The translations under genes were made by a program, and so were the position numbers. Positions 27,253-36,118 of a stretch of 64,000 nt of DNA are shown piece by piece; the first letter of the stretch is position 1, and every line of letters starts with the position of its first letter. Origin of the DNA: Flavobacterium sp. HSC-61S13 (GTDB taxonomy: Bacteria; Bacteroidota; Bacteroidia; Flavobacteriales; Flavobacteriaceae); assembly GCF_024171535.1 (NCBI RefSeq), contig NZ_JALJZV010000002.1:62001-126000 (forward strand). Direction: 5' to 3'. Under the pieces are notes generated by a model. The model was not told the DNA's origin and searched no databases. It saw only the letters and a program-made list of their open reading frames with translations.

Positions 27253-27795
27253 ATGGCATCACTATTACGCAGCCGACTTGAATCTTGCTCTGCCTTATTA
27301 GAAAGTAGAACGGCACTTAAAAACCTGGTTTTATCGGAACCCGGTTATGTCGATATGCTATTTGAAATGGCTATGGACAGCGCTTTTACAAACAACCACC
27401 AAGCCTGTTGGATTCTCGAGTTAGTTATAGCCGACCAACCTCAGTTACTCCACCCGCATATAGACCCTTTTTGCCAATGCCTCAGCAGTATCAAACACGA
27501 AAGCGCTAAACGCCCCATGGCAAAAATCGCTTTCCTATTGGTGTCGTCTTCTGAATTTACCTTAAAGCCACCTCAAGAACAATTAATCATGGATTGCGCT
27601 TTGGAATGGCTGATTTCAGAAACCAAGATCGCCACTCAATGTTATGCTTTAGATATTCTAAGCGAATTGAGTGCAACATATCCCGAACTGCTTGAAATCA
27701 GTCGATCGATTATAGATCAGAGGTACGCTAGCAGCAAACCTTCGTTCCAAAGACGTTCTGAAAAGTTTGTACGCCGCCATTTCCGCTCTGTATAG
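27253..27795 (+). CDS. Alpha-helical protein of unknown function
   Basis: A protein of 180 residues starting at 27253 (MASLLRSRLE). Longer in-frame ATGs upstream run into the divergent hpt promoter and are less likely. The sequence is nearly all helical, with repeated hydrophobic helices that suggest HEAT-like packing (QACWILELVIADQPQ, AKIAFLLVSSSEFTL, QCYALDILSELSATYPEL), and it has a basic C-terminus (RRSEKFVRRHFRS). I do not recognise a family with certainty. It is conserved-looking, cytoplasmic (no signal peptide), and followed by purK. Confidence 0.7.
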   Translation: MASLLRSRLESCSALLESRTALKNLVLSEPGYVDMLFEMAMDSAFTNNHQACWILELVIADQPQLLHPHIDPFCQCLSSIKHESAKRPMAKIAFLLVSSSEFTLKPPQEQLIMDCALEWLISETKIATQCYALDILSELSATYPELLEISRSIIDQRYASSKPSFQRRSEKFVRRHFRSV

Positions 27796-27844
27796 AAAAA
27801 GCAGTAAACCAGCTTTAGGCATTTACGGTATGAGTATTTTAAAT

Positions 27845-27852
27845 TATCTTTG
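27845..27852 (+). promoter_or_regulatory. -7 box of purK
   Basis: TATCTTTG matches TAnnTTTG, 28 bp before the ATG at 27880. It overlaps the alternative ATG at 27850 and so argues against that start. Confidence 0.55.
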
Positions 27853-27879
27853 CAAAAACACACAACAACAGACAATACT

Positions 27880-29034
27880 ATGAATTATTTTTCTTCTGAT
27901 TTTAGATTGGGAATTTTAGGGGGTGGACAACTGGGCAAAATGTTGCTTGCTGACGCTCGTAAGTTCGATATCGCTACGTTCATTTTAGACCCGAGTTCGG
28001 AAGCTCCAGCTCAATATGGTGCACATCAATTTTTCCAAGGAGACTTGATGGATTATGAAACGGTTTATCAGTTTGGAAAAAAAGTTTCCGTATTGACTAT
28101 CGAAATTGAAAACGTGAATTTGGATGCTTTAGATCAATTAGAAAGCGAAGGATTATTGGTGTATCCGTCTCCAAAAACTTTACGTCAAATACAACATAAA
28201 GGTAAACAAAAAGATTTTTATACGTTGCATCAAATTCCAACAGCGCCATACACGCGATTTGACCGCCTAGAAGATTTACAAAAGCAAGTTGAAGACCAAC
28301 AAATCTCCATGCCCTTTGTATGGAAGTGCGCTCAGTTTGGCTACGACGGCAATGGTGTTAAAGTAGTGCGATCGCTAGTAGATTTGCAAGGATTGCCCAA
28401 TGTGGAATGTATTGCGGAGGTCATGATTCCGTTTAAAAACGAATTGGCCGTTATCGTTGCTCGTAGCGCTGCTGGTGAAATAAAAACTTATCCAGTGGTT
28501 GAAATGGAATTTCATCCCGAAGCCAATCAAGTCGAATATGTAATTTGCCCGGCTCGAATTGATGCAGAAGTAGCCGATAGAGCCCGTGCTATTGCCCTAA
28601 AAGTTTCAGAGAAATTCAATCACGTGGGACTTTTAGCAGTAGAAATGTTTCAAACCGCTGACGATGAAATTTTGGTCAATGAAGTAGCACCTCGTCCGCA
28701 TAATTCCGGACATTATTCTATTGAAGCCAGTTACACCTCTCAATTTGAGCAACACTTGCGTGCCATCTTAAACTTACCTTTGGGAAACACCGACAGTAAG
28801 GTCGCTGGTATTATGGTCAATTTAGTAGGAGCCGAAGGATATCAAGGTGATGTTCATTATAAAAATATGGAGAAAATTCTTCAGATAGATGGCGTTACCC
28901 CCCATATTTATGGCAAGCGCGAAACACGTCCGTTTAGAAAAATGGGACATGTAACTATCGTCAATACCGATATGGTTGAGGCGCGTAAAATTGCACAGGT
29001 CGTAAAAGAAACCATCGAGGTCATCAGCTTGTAG
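27880..29034 (+). CDS. purK: N5-carboxyaminoimidazole ribonucleotide synthase PurK
   Basis: An ATP-grasp enzyme of purine synthesis: AIR + ATP + bicarbonate gives N5-CAIR. It has 384 residues from 27880. N-terminal LGILGGGQLGKML, ATP-grasp segments FVWKCAQFGYDGNGVKV and VNEVAPRPHNSGHYSIEA are all typical. The longer ORF from 27850 would begin inside the -7 box. purE, the next enzyme, follows after 150 bp containing a probable structured RNA. Confidence 0.95.
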   Translation: MNYFSSDFRLGILGGGQLGKMLLADARKFDIATFILDPSSEAPAQYGAHQFFQGDLMDYETVYQFGKKVSVLTIEIENVNLDALDQLESEGLLVYPSPKTLRQIQHKGKQKDFYTLHQIPTAPYTRFDRLEDLQKQVEDQQISMPFVWKCAQFGYDGNGVKVVRSLVDLQGLPNVECIAEVMIPFKNELAVIVARSAAGEIKTYPVVEMEFHPEANQVEYVICPARIDAEVADRARAIALKVSEKFNHVGLLAVEMFQTADDEILVNEVAPRPHNSGHYSIEASYTSQFEQHLRAILNLPLGNTDSKVAGIMVNLVGAEGYQGDVHYKNMEKILQIDGVTPHIYGKRETRPFRKMGHVTIVNTDMVEARKIAQVVKETIEVISL

Positions 29035-29066
29035 TTTAACAAGCATATTGAATTAACACACCTACT

Positions 29067-29152
29067 GCGTTAGGGATAGTAGCGACATCCTTTGGTTTAG
29101 CGCAAGCAAAAACAAAGATATAGCGAACAGCCCGACCCGAAGGGAAACGCCC
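29067..29152 (+). ncRNA. Candidate structured RNA between purK and purE (Flavo-1-like)
   Basis: The 86-bp element is closed by GCGTT (29067-29071) pairing with AACGC (29146-29150). Inside are a 6-bp hairpin AGGGAT/ATCCTT (29072-29077 with 29087-29092, one G-U), a longer hairpin CTTTG/CAAAG (29090-29094 with 29113-29117, competing with the first at its base) topped by a GCAA tetraloop, and CCC-GAA-GGG at 29136-29144. The words GCGTTAGGGAT, ATATAGCG and GCCCGACCC recur in intergenic regions of many Flavobacteria in my memory and fit the Rfam Flavo-1 motif; that identification is from recall, not a search. The function is unknown. Confidence 0.55.
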
Positions 29153-29184
29153 AAAGTAGCTTTGAAATAAAGAAATATAATATT

Positions 29185-29667
29185 ATGAAAATAGCTGTAG
29201 TAATGGGAAGCATTTCGGATATGCCGGTGATGCAAGATGCCATAGACATCATTAAAGAATTTGGAATTGAGGTAGTGGTAGATATCGTATCTGCACACCG
29301 CACACCAGAAAAATTGGTAGACTTTTCATCTCAAGCACATTTGAGAGGCTTTAATGTCATCATTGCAGGCGCTGGTGGCGCGGCACATTTACCGGGAATG
29401 GTAGCATCAATGTCTCCACTACCAGTAATAGGCGTTCCTGTAAAATCGAGTAATTCGATTGATGGATGGGATAGTGTTTTGTCTATTTTACAAATGCCTG
29501 GTGGCGTTCCTGTAGCTACTGTAGCTTTAAATGGTGCTAAAAATGCTGGTTTATTAGCCGTTCAAATTTTGGGAAGCCAAGACGAGGCATTAAGAAATAA
29601 AATGATAACATACAAGGATGGATTACGCGACGTGGTGCTAGCCGCTGCTGCAAAATTAAATTCTTAG
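29185..29667 (+). CDS. purE: N5-carboxyaminoimidazole ribonucleotide mutase PurE
   Basis: Converts N5-CAIR to CAIR, the step after PurK. It has 160 residues, the class I size. MGSISDMPVMQDA at the N-terminus, SAHRTPEKL at about 38-46 and the AGAGGAAHLPGM loop at about 63-74 are the active-site motifs. It follows purK on the same strand, and a hairpin terminator follows it. Confidence 0.97.
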   Translation: MKIAVVMGSISDMPVMQDAIDIIKEFGIEVVVDIVSAHRTPEKLVDFSSQAHLRGFNVIIAGAGGAAHLPGMVASMSPLPVIGVPVKSSNSIDGWDSVLSILQMPGGVPVATVALNGAKNAGLLAVQILGSQDEALRNKMITYKDGLRDVVLAAAAKLNS

Positions 29668-29680
29668 GAAGTTTATGATA

Positions 29681-29710
29681 AATAGTAATGGTCTTTGAGC
29701 CATTACTATT
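29681..29710 (+). terminator. Hairpin terminator after purE
   Basis: An 11-bp perfect stem AATAGTAATGG/CCATTACTATT with an 8-nt loop, 13 bp after the purE stop, with a short T-rich tail. Confidence 0.75.
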
Positions 29711-29840
29711 TTATCTCCATAAATTATTACAACAAGCGAACCCTCATAATGATTCCACTTCGCGAACTCTTTAGTTCATCAGTTTTTCGTTTGAGCATTT
29801 TCATTTTCTACACGACGCTTAATTTCAATATCCTCTTCTT

Positions 29841-30812
29841 TTATTCGTTTCCTAAGTTCTTTCGCACTTCCGTCACAAAATCCAAGGTCACCTCAGCTAT
29901 ATCGCAGATTTGCATGTCTGTAAAATCATACTTACTCAGTAAATTTCGTACAATCTCCGTTTTAACTTCTAGCTTTCCTTCTAGCTTTCCTTCTGCTCTA
30001 CCTTCTCTTCTTGCTACTAATCCATCTTCTTTTGCTTCTTTTCTAGCCTCTTTCACTTCTTTTCTAGCTTCTTTTCTAGCTTTTTTCTTGGCTTCATTAA
30101 TCTGATAATACGTTGTATTCTCTTGATCTCTTCTTCTTTTTACTTCTGTATTATACATAAACTGTTCTTCTTTGGTTAAATTAGTAAATTCCGCTAAATC
30201 AAATACTCTTTCAAATACCGTATGATTCAAAAAATCTGGTAGATGATTCAATTTGGACAGATGCTTAAGTACATACAACCACCGATCCAAATCTCCGTCT
30301 AAGTCCTCGGGTCGCTTTAAGAAAAGATCTAACTCCAAATAAACGAATTCCAATCCCGTATAAAAAACAGCACCGCTATCCTTATTACACAAGCAAACAT
30401 CATGCACATGACCCGATTTTGAATCTGATATTACAAAACCGTCTATAATCGCTACAACGCATATTTGTGGGATTCTAAAATTCCACTTCTTCCTATCTTC
30501 CTTCGGCGCTTGATCTGCTATTAATCTGCTGCTATAATACAACATACGCTTTTTTAAATTGTATTGATTGCTTCGTTGTACTTCAATGATATATTTAGAA
30601 CCATCTTTAGCCGTACACGTCAAATCAAAAATGACCGTCCCCATATCCTTAGAATCACCCACATACTCATTTTTATCATACACCACTTCTTTTAAGTGCT
30701 TCTGTCCTCTAAAAACGGCATGGAGCAAAGACGTCAACAGCTCTTTGTTTGGCTCGGAACCGAATATCTTTTTAAATGTAAAATCAGTAAGCAAATCAAC
30801 ATACCTCGCCAC
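29841..30812 (-). CDS. Rpn-family PD-(D/E)XK nuclease-like protein
   Basis: A 323-residue member of the Rpn/PDDEXK_2 (transposase-31-like) family. Related proteins promote RecA-independent recombination and have DNA-end-cutting activity. The N-terminal nuclease domain has the motif order FTFKKIFGSEPNKELL (about 11-26), Asp in VIFDLTC (about 61-67) and the IIEVQRSN active-site strand (about 73-80). After about residue 230 the protein is a long basic/acidic helix of near-repeats (ARKEARKEVKEARKEAKE) followed by GRAEGKLEGK, then a short C-terminal domain. No transposon ends or partners are seen. Confidence 0.85.
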   Translation of the reverse strand: MARYVDLLTDFTFKKIFGSEPNKELLTSLLHAVFRGQKHLKEVVYDKNEYVGDSKDMGTVIFDLTCTAKDGSKYIIEVQRSNQYNLKKRMLYYSSRLIADQAPKEDRKKWNFRIPQICVVAIIDGFVISDSKSGHVHDVCLCNKDSGAVFYTGLEFVYLELDLFLKRPEDLDGDLDRWLYVLKHLSKLNHLPDFLNHTVFERVFDLAEFTNLTKEEQFMYNTEVKRRRDQENTTYYQINEAKKKARKEARKEVKEARKEAKEDGLVARREGRAEGKLEGKLEVKTEIVRNLLSKYDFTDMQICDIAEVTLDFVTEVRKNLGNE

Positions 30813-30991
30813 AACACCATAGACCTTTGATTATTAGTTATCTAAAAATAAATAACACAGAATAAACAACCAAAATATTTAACATTTTTATTTTCACACA
30901 CGTCACGCAGTAACTCTGGTTATATTACCTATTCCCATCCAAAAGCACCGAAAAAATTCGTAATTTTATGTTTTTATAAATCTTCTTTACA

Positions 30992-33019
30992 ATGACTTTA
31001 TTAAATTCAAAATTTCAAACGGTTCACGATACCGCTCCGTTTACTCAAATAAAAAACTCCGATTACCTCCCCGCTTTTGAAAAAGCTATTGTAGCGACAC
31101 GTCAAGAGATTGACCATATTGCTGCTAATAAAGATGCCGCTACATTTGAAAACACTTTGGAAGCATTAGCTTTTTCAGGTATGGAATTGGATCGAATATC
31201 CAATATTTTCTTTAATCTGAATTCCGCTGAAACCAGTGACGAATTACAAGAGATTGCACAGGAAATTGCACCAAAACTTTCGGCATTGGGAAACGACATC
31301 ACTTTAAACGAAGGACTTTTCAAACGAGTTAAAGCCGTTTACGATATCAAAGATACTTTGACCTTAACACCGGAGCAAGACATGCTTTTGACTAAAAACT
31401 ATTTGAGTTTTGTGCGCAATGGTGCTTTGTTAAAAGAAGAACAAAAGAACCGATTACGCGAAATTGACAGCTCCCTTTCAATATTGTCGTTAAAGTTTGG
31501 CGAAAATGTATTGAGCGAAACGAACAGTTACCAATTGCATTTAACCAACGAAGCCGACTTGGCCGGACTACCAGAAGGTGCCATTGAAGAAGCCCGTTCA
31601 TTGGCTGAATCTCAAAATTTAGAAGGCTGGATATTTACTTTGGACTTCCCGAGTTATTTACCTTTTGTTACCTATGCAGACAATAGAAAATTACGAAAAG
31701 AATTGGCTATAGCTGCCGGTAGAAAAGCTTTTCAAAACAATGAATTCAACAACGAAGAAAACGTCTTAAAGATCGCTAAACTACGTCATGAACGCGCCAA
31801 TGTGTTGGGTTATAAAACCCATGCCCATTTTGTATTGGAAGAGCGCATGGCACAAAATCCAGCACGGGTTTTTGAGTTCCTAAACGACCTGTTGAAAAAA
31901 GCCGCACCCGCCGCAAAAAAAGAATTTACAGAACTCCTTGATTTCGCCCGTGAATTAGATCAGATTGACCATTTGGAAAAATGGGATGGCGCCTATTATT
32001 CCGAAAAATTAAAACAACAACGTTTTAATCTAGACGATGAAATTCTAAAACCTTACTTTCAACTTGAAAAGGTTTTAAACGGTGCTTTTGAAGTAGCTCA
32101 TCGTTTGTATCAACTTCGCTTTAAAGAAGTTTTTACTATCGAAAAATATCATGAAGATGTTCAAACCTTTGAGGTGACTGATGCAAATAACCGCTTAATC
32201 GCTATTTTCTATACTGACTTTTTCCCGAGAAAGAGCAAACGCAACGGTGCTTGGATGACTTCCTTTAAATCGCAGTACATTTTAAATGGATCGGATCAAC
32301 GTCCGCATATCTCTATTGTTTGCAACTTTACCAAACCAACAGCTACTAAACCTTCTCTATTAACTTTTAATGAGGTAACTACCCTATTTCACGAATTTGG
32401 TCATGCCCTACACGGTATGCTTGCCGATACGGTTTATCCGAGTCTTTCAGGTACAAATGTGTATTGGGATTTTGTAGAGCTACCAAGTCAAATCATGGAA
32501 AACTGGTGTTATGAAAAAGAAGCCTTGGAATTGTTTGCCAAACATTATAAAACCGGAGAAGTTCTACCTATGGACTTAATCGAAAAAATAAAAGAAAGTG
32601 CTAGTTTCCAAGAGGGAATGGCTACACTACGTCAAATAAGCTTTGGACTATTAGATATGGCATGGCACGGTCAGGACCCCACTGAAATAACAAATCTAAA
32701 AGCTTTTGAAACCGAACAATTCGCCGATACGCAACTCTATCCAGACGTAGCAGAAAATGCGATGAGCACATCTTTTTCCCATATATTTCAAGGAGGCTAC
32801 TCATCGGGTTACTACAGTTATAAATGGGCCGAAGTACTCGATGCCGATGCTTTTGCATACTTTAAACAACACGGAATTTTCAATAGTGAAATAGCCTTGA
32901 AATTCAAGGAAAATATTTTATCCAAAGGCGGTACCGAACACCCTATGACCCTTTATAAAAAATTCAGAGGACAAGAACCTAATCCGGAAGCCTTATTAAA
33001 AAGAGCTGGATTACTATAG
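30992..33019 (+). CDS. dcp: M3-family peptidyl-dipeptidase (Dcp type)
   Basis: A zinc metallopeptidase that releases dipeptides from peptide C-termini. It has 675 residues, normal for Dcp. The zinc motif HEFGH is at residues 467-471, followed by the Dcp-type stretch GTNVYWDFVELPSQIMENW, which differs from the oligopeptidase A version. No signal peptide is seen, so it is cytoplasmic. It is monocistronic with a strong terminator. Together with the DPP7, M17 and M28 enzymes it points to peptide catabolism. Confidence 0.92.
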   Translation: MTLLNSKFQTVHDTAPFTQIKNSDYLPAFEKAIVATRQEIDHIAANKDAATFENTLEALAFSGMELDRISNIFFNLNSAETSDELQEIAQEIAPKLSALGNDITLNEGLFKRVKAVYDIKDTLTLTPEQDMLLTKNYLSFVRNGALLKEEQKNRLREIDSSLSILSLKFGENVLSETNSYQLHLTNEADLAGLPEGAIEEARSLAESQNLEGWIFTLDFPSYLPFVTYADNRKLRKELAIAAGRKAFQNNEFNNEENVLKIAKLRHERANVLGYKTHAHFVLEERMAQNPARVFEFLNDLLKKAAPAAKKEFTELLDFARELDQIDHLEKWDGAYYSEKLKQQRFNLDDEILKPYFQLEKVLNGAFEVAHRLYQLRFKEVFTIEKYHEDVQTFEVTDANNRLIAIFYTDFFPRKSKRNGAWMTSFKSQYILNGSDQRPHISIVCNFTKPTATKPSLLTFNEVTTLFHEFGHALHGMLADTVYPSLSGTNVYWDFVELPSQIMENWCYEKEALELFAKHYKTGEVLPMDLIEKIKESASFQEGMATLRQISFGLLDMAWHGQDPTEITNLKAFETEQFADTQLYPDVAENAMSTSFSHIFQGGYSSGYYSYKWAEVLDADAFAYFKQHGIFNSEIALKFKENILSKGGTEHPMTLYKKFRGQEPNPEALLKRAGLL

Positions 33020-33048
33020 GCAACTCGTCAATTCGCACAAATAAACCG

Positions 33049-33085
33049 AAAAAAGGCTGTTTCAAATCTTGATACAGCCTTTTTT
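33049..33085. terminator. Bidirectional terminator between dcp and a convergent membrane-protein gene
   Basis: AAAAAAGGCTGT (33049-33060) pairs with ACAGCCTTTTTT (33074-33085). The T-run serves dcp on the plus strand, and the A-run gives a T-run for the minus-strand gene whose stop lies inside the structure. Confidence 0.85.
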
Positions 33086-33421
33086 GTATAAAAACATGAA
33101 GACCATAGTTCCTATAAAATAACAAAACACATCGTATAAGTCGGAGGTATATCGAATATTCACTGTGGGCAAATAGTATTCAAAAAAAACACTGTAATAA
33201 ACAAATAAAGACCAAGCCGTCATCCATGAAAGTTGCGCCTCTGCTCCCTTTATCTGAACTAATACCGCCAAAACAATCCACAAAACCAAAGGCATCACCA
33301 ACAAGTCATTGACGTAATTCTGAATAAAAGTAGGCAGTTCTACCTCAAACCTCTGTAAGAAGTATATACAAGCCCCCAAGACTAACAAGCCTAAAAAATA
33401 TCTGTTTAACAATATTCTCAT
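33062..33421 (-). CDS. Small integral membrane protein
   Basis: A protein of 119 residues starting at 33421. The ORF extends to 33481, but the start at 33421 makes a classical ATGA overlap with the stop of the upstream zinc-ribbon gene. Four hydrophobic helices are likely (LGLLVLGACIYFLQ, LLVMPLVLWIVLAVLV, MTAWSLFVYYSVFFEYY, VFCYFIGTMVFMFLY). Similar short Flavobacterial proteins are sometimes labelled magnesium-citrate transporter, which I doubt at this size. Function unknown. Confidence 0.75.
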   Translation of the reverse strand: MRILLNRYFLGLLVLGACIYFLQRFEVELPTFIQNYVNDLLVMPLVLWIVLAVLVQIKGAEAQLSWMTAWSLFVYYSVFFEYYLPTVNIRYTSDLYDVFCYFIGTMVFMFLYKKGCIKI

Positions 33422-33744
33422 GCTACAATTGCCGCTATTACCCACGCGATAAAACCGCCAACCGCCATCGCAATAACCCAACCGATATAAACCACTTCAA
33501 AAACAGCACGAACCAACCAAAATCGGTGGTTTTGCATTTTCTTGATCTGTAATTCTATTTTGGAAGGTCCTTTTTCTGCTTCGCGTTTCCGCACTTCTTT
33601 AAACTGTTCTTGACGCACCAATTCACGTTGCTTGACAACGGAAAGCAAAGCACCACAATTTTCGCAATTTTCACTATTCACATTAAAGGTTCCGCATTGT
33701 GAACATCTAATATGAACCTGTGCTCCCTTAGCTGTTGTACTCAA
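33418..33744 (-). CDS. Zinc-ribbon protein with C-terminal membrane helix
   Basis: A 108-residue protein. Two CxxC pairs form a zinc ribbon at residues 14-30 (CSQCGTFNVNSENCENCG). A charged, coiled-coil-like linker (about 36-70) is followed by hydrophobic residues 76-108, with one or two membrane helices (VVYIGWVIAMAVGGFIAWVIAAIV in part). It overlaps the following membrane-protein gene by 4 bp (ATGA), so the two are co-translated and may form a complex. The role is unknown. Confidence 0.75.
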   Translation of the reverse strand: MSTTAKGAQVHIRCSQCGTFNVNSENCENCGALLSVVKQRELVRQEQFKEVRKREAEKGPSKIELQIKKMQNHRFWLVRAVFEVVYIGWVIAMAVGGFIAWVIAAIVA

Positions 33745-33811
33745 AATTAATTTGTAAATTAGATTAAATCCAAAGTTACACCTTTTTTACGCATTTGTTA
33801 TAAAAGCAAAA

Positions 33812-33835
33812 AGACCGACACTTGCGTGCCGATCT
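33812..33835 (-). terminator. Terminator of the M28 peptidase gene with GCAA tetraloop
   Basis: On the minus strand a 10-bp stem (33835-33826 with 33821-33812; with G-U pairs it is complete in RNA) closes a GCAA tetraloop and is followed by TTTTTGC. It begins 30 bp after the M28 gene stop. Confidence 0.8.
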
Positions 33836-33864
33836 CTTCTAATTTGAAACTAGTATAAATACAA

Positions 33865-35448
33865 CTAATTGTTCAGTCCTCCAGTTCTTTTCGGACTTTT
33901 TTGAGCAGGCCATTCTATAGTCTTGCCATCGCTGCTCTTGGGCAAGTTGATTTTTTGACGCGATACCAACTCCTCTTCTTGACTGGCTTTATAGGCCAAT
34001 ATTGCAATTAGAATCGCATTGTTACGAACCTCATCAAATACGATTTTATCATAGGTATCTCTATTGGTATGCCAAGTGTGGTTTCCATAACCCCAGCTCA
34101 AAGCTCCCAACATAAAAGCAGGTATGTCTGCACTTACAAAAGAAACGTGATCAGAACCACCTGACGATGGTGATCCGGGAAATGTCGATTTTAAATCTTT
34201 TTTGTAATCATCTGGTACATCATAAAGCCACTTTCCTAAGAAATCATAGGCATGTAGAAATCCTTGTCCGTTTAAATTGACTATTCTACCCGTTCCATTA
34301 TCCTGATTAAAGACGACTTGAATTTTGTCATGCAACTCTGGATGATCTTCTACAAATGCTCGAGAACCGTTTAGCCCTTGCTCTTCACTTCCCCAATTTC
34401 CAATTAAAATAGTTCGTTTGTTATGAGGTAGTACTTTTTTTAATATCCGAGCGGCTTCCATCATAACAATAATACCCGTTCCATTATCAGTAGCTCCTGT
34501 GCCTCCATCCCAACTATCCAAGTGGGCTGATAAAACAACATATTCGTCAGGCTTTTCAGTACCCTTAATTTCCGCAATAGTATTGTATGTTTTGGTCTTA
34601 CCTAGGTTTTTTGAAATTGTCTTAATTTTGATCTTAGGCTTGATTCCCTTTTCCGCCAAACGATACAAGGTTCCGTAATCCTCCAAAGCGATATCAATGG
34701 TAGGAATCTTTGTTGTAAAAGCTTCAAAGATACGATTAGCTCCCATAATCCCCGTCCAAAAGGACGATACTATACCGACTGCTCCTGCATCTTCCAATAT
34801 TTTAGGCAGCGTCTTTATGTCATAACCCGTATTCGCGATTCGCTGATTCCACGACTCGGTCTGACTTTTTTTCAGGTCTTGTATTTTCGCCAAAGAGGCC
34901 GGTGTTGCATATTCCTTCCATTGTTCTTCCGATCGACCGGTTGGCTGAAGCATCGATATCAGTATAATTTTCCCTTTTGCATTGGGTAGCCATTTTTGAA
35001 AGGCAATACTATTATCGACAAAAGGCAATACAATGACCTCGGCTTCTATACCCTTATCACCCGTTGAAGGATTCCATGCCAACTGTATGGCTTCCAAAGA
35101 TTTTAAACGCGGCGCTGTCATCTCCACCTGCGTCACGCCTCTCTGCCATGCTCTCCATTCTCCATATTCCTCATTGCGTGCATTTATCCCCATTTTGAGG
35201 TATTGATCTACCACCCAATCATGAGCTTGCTTCATTTGAGGTGTTCCCACTAAACGAGGGCCAATAACATCCATCAATTCAAAAGCATATTGCTCTAATT
35301 GTGAGTTTTGCTGGCCTTCTTTTACGATAGCATCGACGATTGGATCTTGTTGTTGTGCACAAACTGCTGAAGTAGACAAAATAATTATACCAAACGTCAG
35401 CCATCTAACGCTTTTATTCCTTGTAACATAGCTAAACATAGGGTGCAT
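33865..35448 (-). CDS. Secreted M28-family metallopeptidase
   Basis: A zinc aminopeptidase/carboxypeptidase-like enzyme of 527 residues. The signal peptide ends at AVCAQ (about residue 31); an alternative ATG is three codons later, at 35439. The metal-binding motifs of the M28 fold are present: SAHLDSWDGGTGATDNGTG (about 307-325), GSEEQGLNGSRAFV (about 354-367) and the C-terminal HTWHTNRDTYDK. The insert between (about 140-290) is PA-domain-like. Substrate specificity cannot be read from the sequence. Confidence 0.9.
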   Translation of the reverse strand: MHPMFSYVTRNKSVRWLTFGIIILSTSAVCAQQQDPIVDAIVKEGQQNSQLEQYAFELMDVIGPRLVGTPQMKQAHDWVVDQYLKMGINARNEEYGEWRAWQRGVTQVEMTAPRLKSLEAIQLAWNPSTGDKGIEAEVIVLPFVDNSIAFQKWLPNAKGKIILISMLQPTGRSEEQWKEYATPASLAKIQDLKKSQTESWNQRIANTGYDIKTLPKILEDAGAVGIVSSFWTGIMGANRIFEAFTTKIPTIDIALEDYGTLYRLAEKGIKPKIKIKTISKNLGKTKTYNTIAEIKGTEKPDEYVVLSAHLDSWDGGTGATDNGTGIIVMMEAARILKKVLPHNKRTILIGNWGSEEQGLNGSRAFVEDHPELHDKIQVVFNQDNGTGRIVNLNGQGFLHAYDFLGKWLYDVPDDYKKDLKSTFPGSPSSGGSDHVSFVSADIPAFMLGALSWGYGNHTWHTNRDTYDKIVFDEVRNNAILIAILAYKASQEEELVSRQKINLPKSSDGKTIEWPAQKSPKRTGGLNN

Positions 35449-35662
35449 TTTTAAAAGGTGAGATTTTAAAGGAGCAAATTAGTAAAAATACCTCGGCTTT
35501 TCAAACCTAAAAGTAAAGAATCCATTTATCTTATGCCCATACCACACATTTCCCTTAGCCTAGACCCCGAATAAAAAAAAATAATGTAAAAATAAAATCT
35601 GTTGAAAACTGGCACTGTTTTGGATAATAATTTATCAATATAAACCCATTAACCATCTCAGT

Positions 35663-35926
35663 ATGAAAAAATTAATTTTAACAGCACTACTTGCACTACC
35701 TATGCTCGGATTTGCACAAGAAAGGCCTAGAGTCGAAAAAAAGAACAGTGAACCAAGAAAATCTAAAGATAAAATCGCTTATATCTTAAATGATCAATTG
35801 GTCAGTAAGGCAGAACTCGATAAACTCTCCACAGAGCAGATCAAGAAAATCAATATCGTTAAAGAACCCTTTATCAAAGACGGTATAGAGTATATGGGTC
35901 AAATTCAAATGGAATCCATTGAGTAG
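35663..35926 (+). CDS. Small secreted protein with plug-like motif
   Basis: An 87-residue protein. The signal peptide ends at MLGFAQ (about residue 19). The mature part is basic, then has the pattern YILNDQLVSKAELDKLSTEQIKKINIV in pieces (about 45-71). This resembles the short plug-like segments of TonB-linked and BlaR1-associated Bacteroidetes proteins (D-G-x-x-[IV]...I..I.[IV]LK). It might be a small periplasmic adaptor. Monocistronic, function unknown. Confidence 0.7.
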   Translation: MKKLILTALLALPMLGFAQERPRVEKKNSEPRKSKDKIAYILNDQLVSKAELDKLSTEQIKKINIVKEPFIKDGIEYMGQIQMESIE

Positions 35927-36118
35927 TTATCGGGAGAGAATTTCTATCTACAATATATTCTCACTCCAATGCACTAATAATCCATATTTATTTTTATAAG
36001 TAACCACTTTCTTTAGGATCGGTTATCATATACAAATAAGTATGGATTTTTTCTATTTATCACGTGTACCGCAGCGTACATACAGGCTATTATTATCCCC
36101 AAGAAGTTTATAATTCCA

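Noticed and set aside
29695..30105. 136-codon plus-strand ORF
   Set aside because: It is the antisense shadow of the Rpn-family gene's charged repeat region, with a composition of Ser/Phe/Leu only.
35936..35970. GAGAAT...ATTCTC inverted repeat after the small secreted protein gene
   Set aside because: Only 6 bp of stem with a long loop and no T-run, so too weak to call a terminator.
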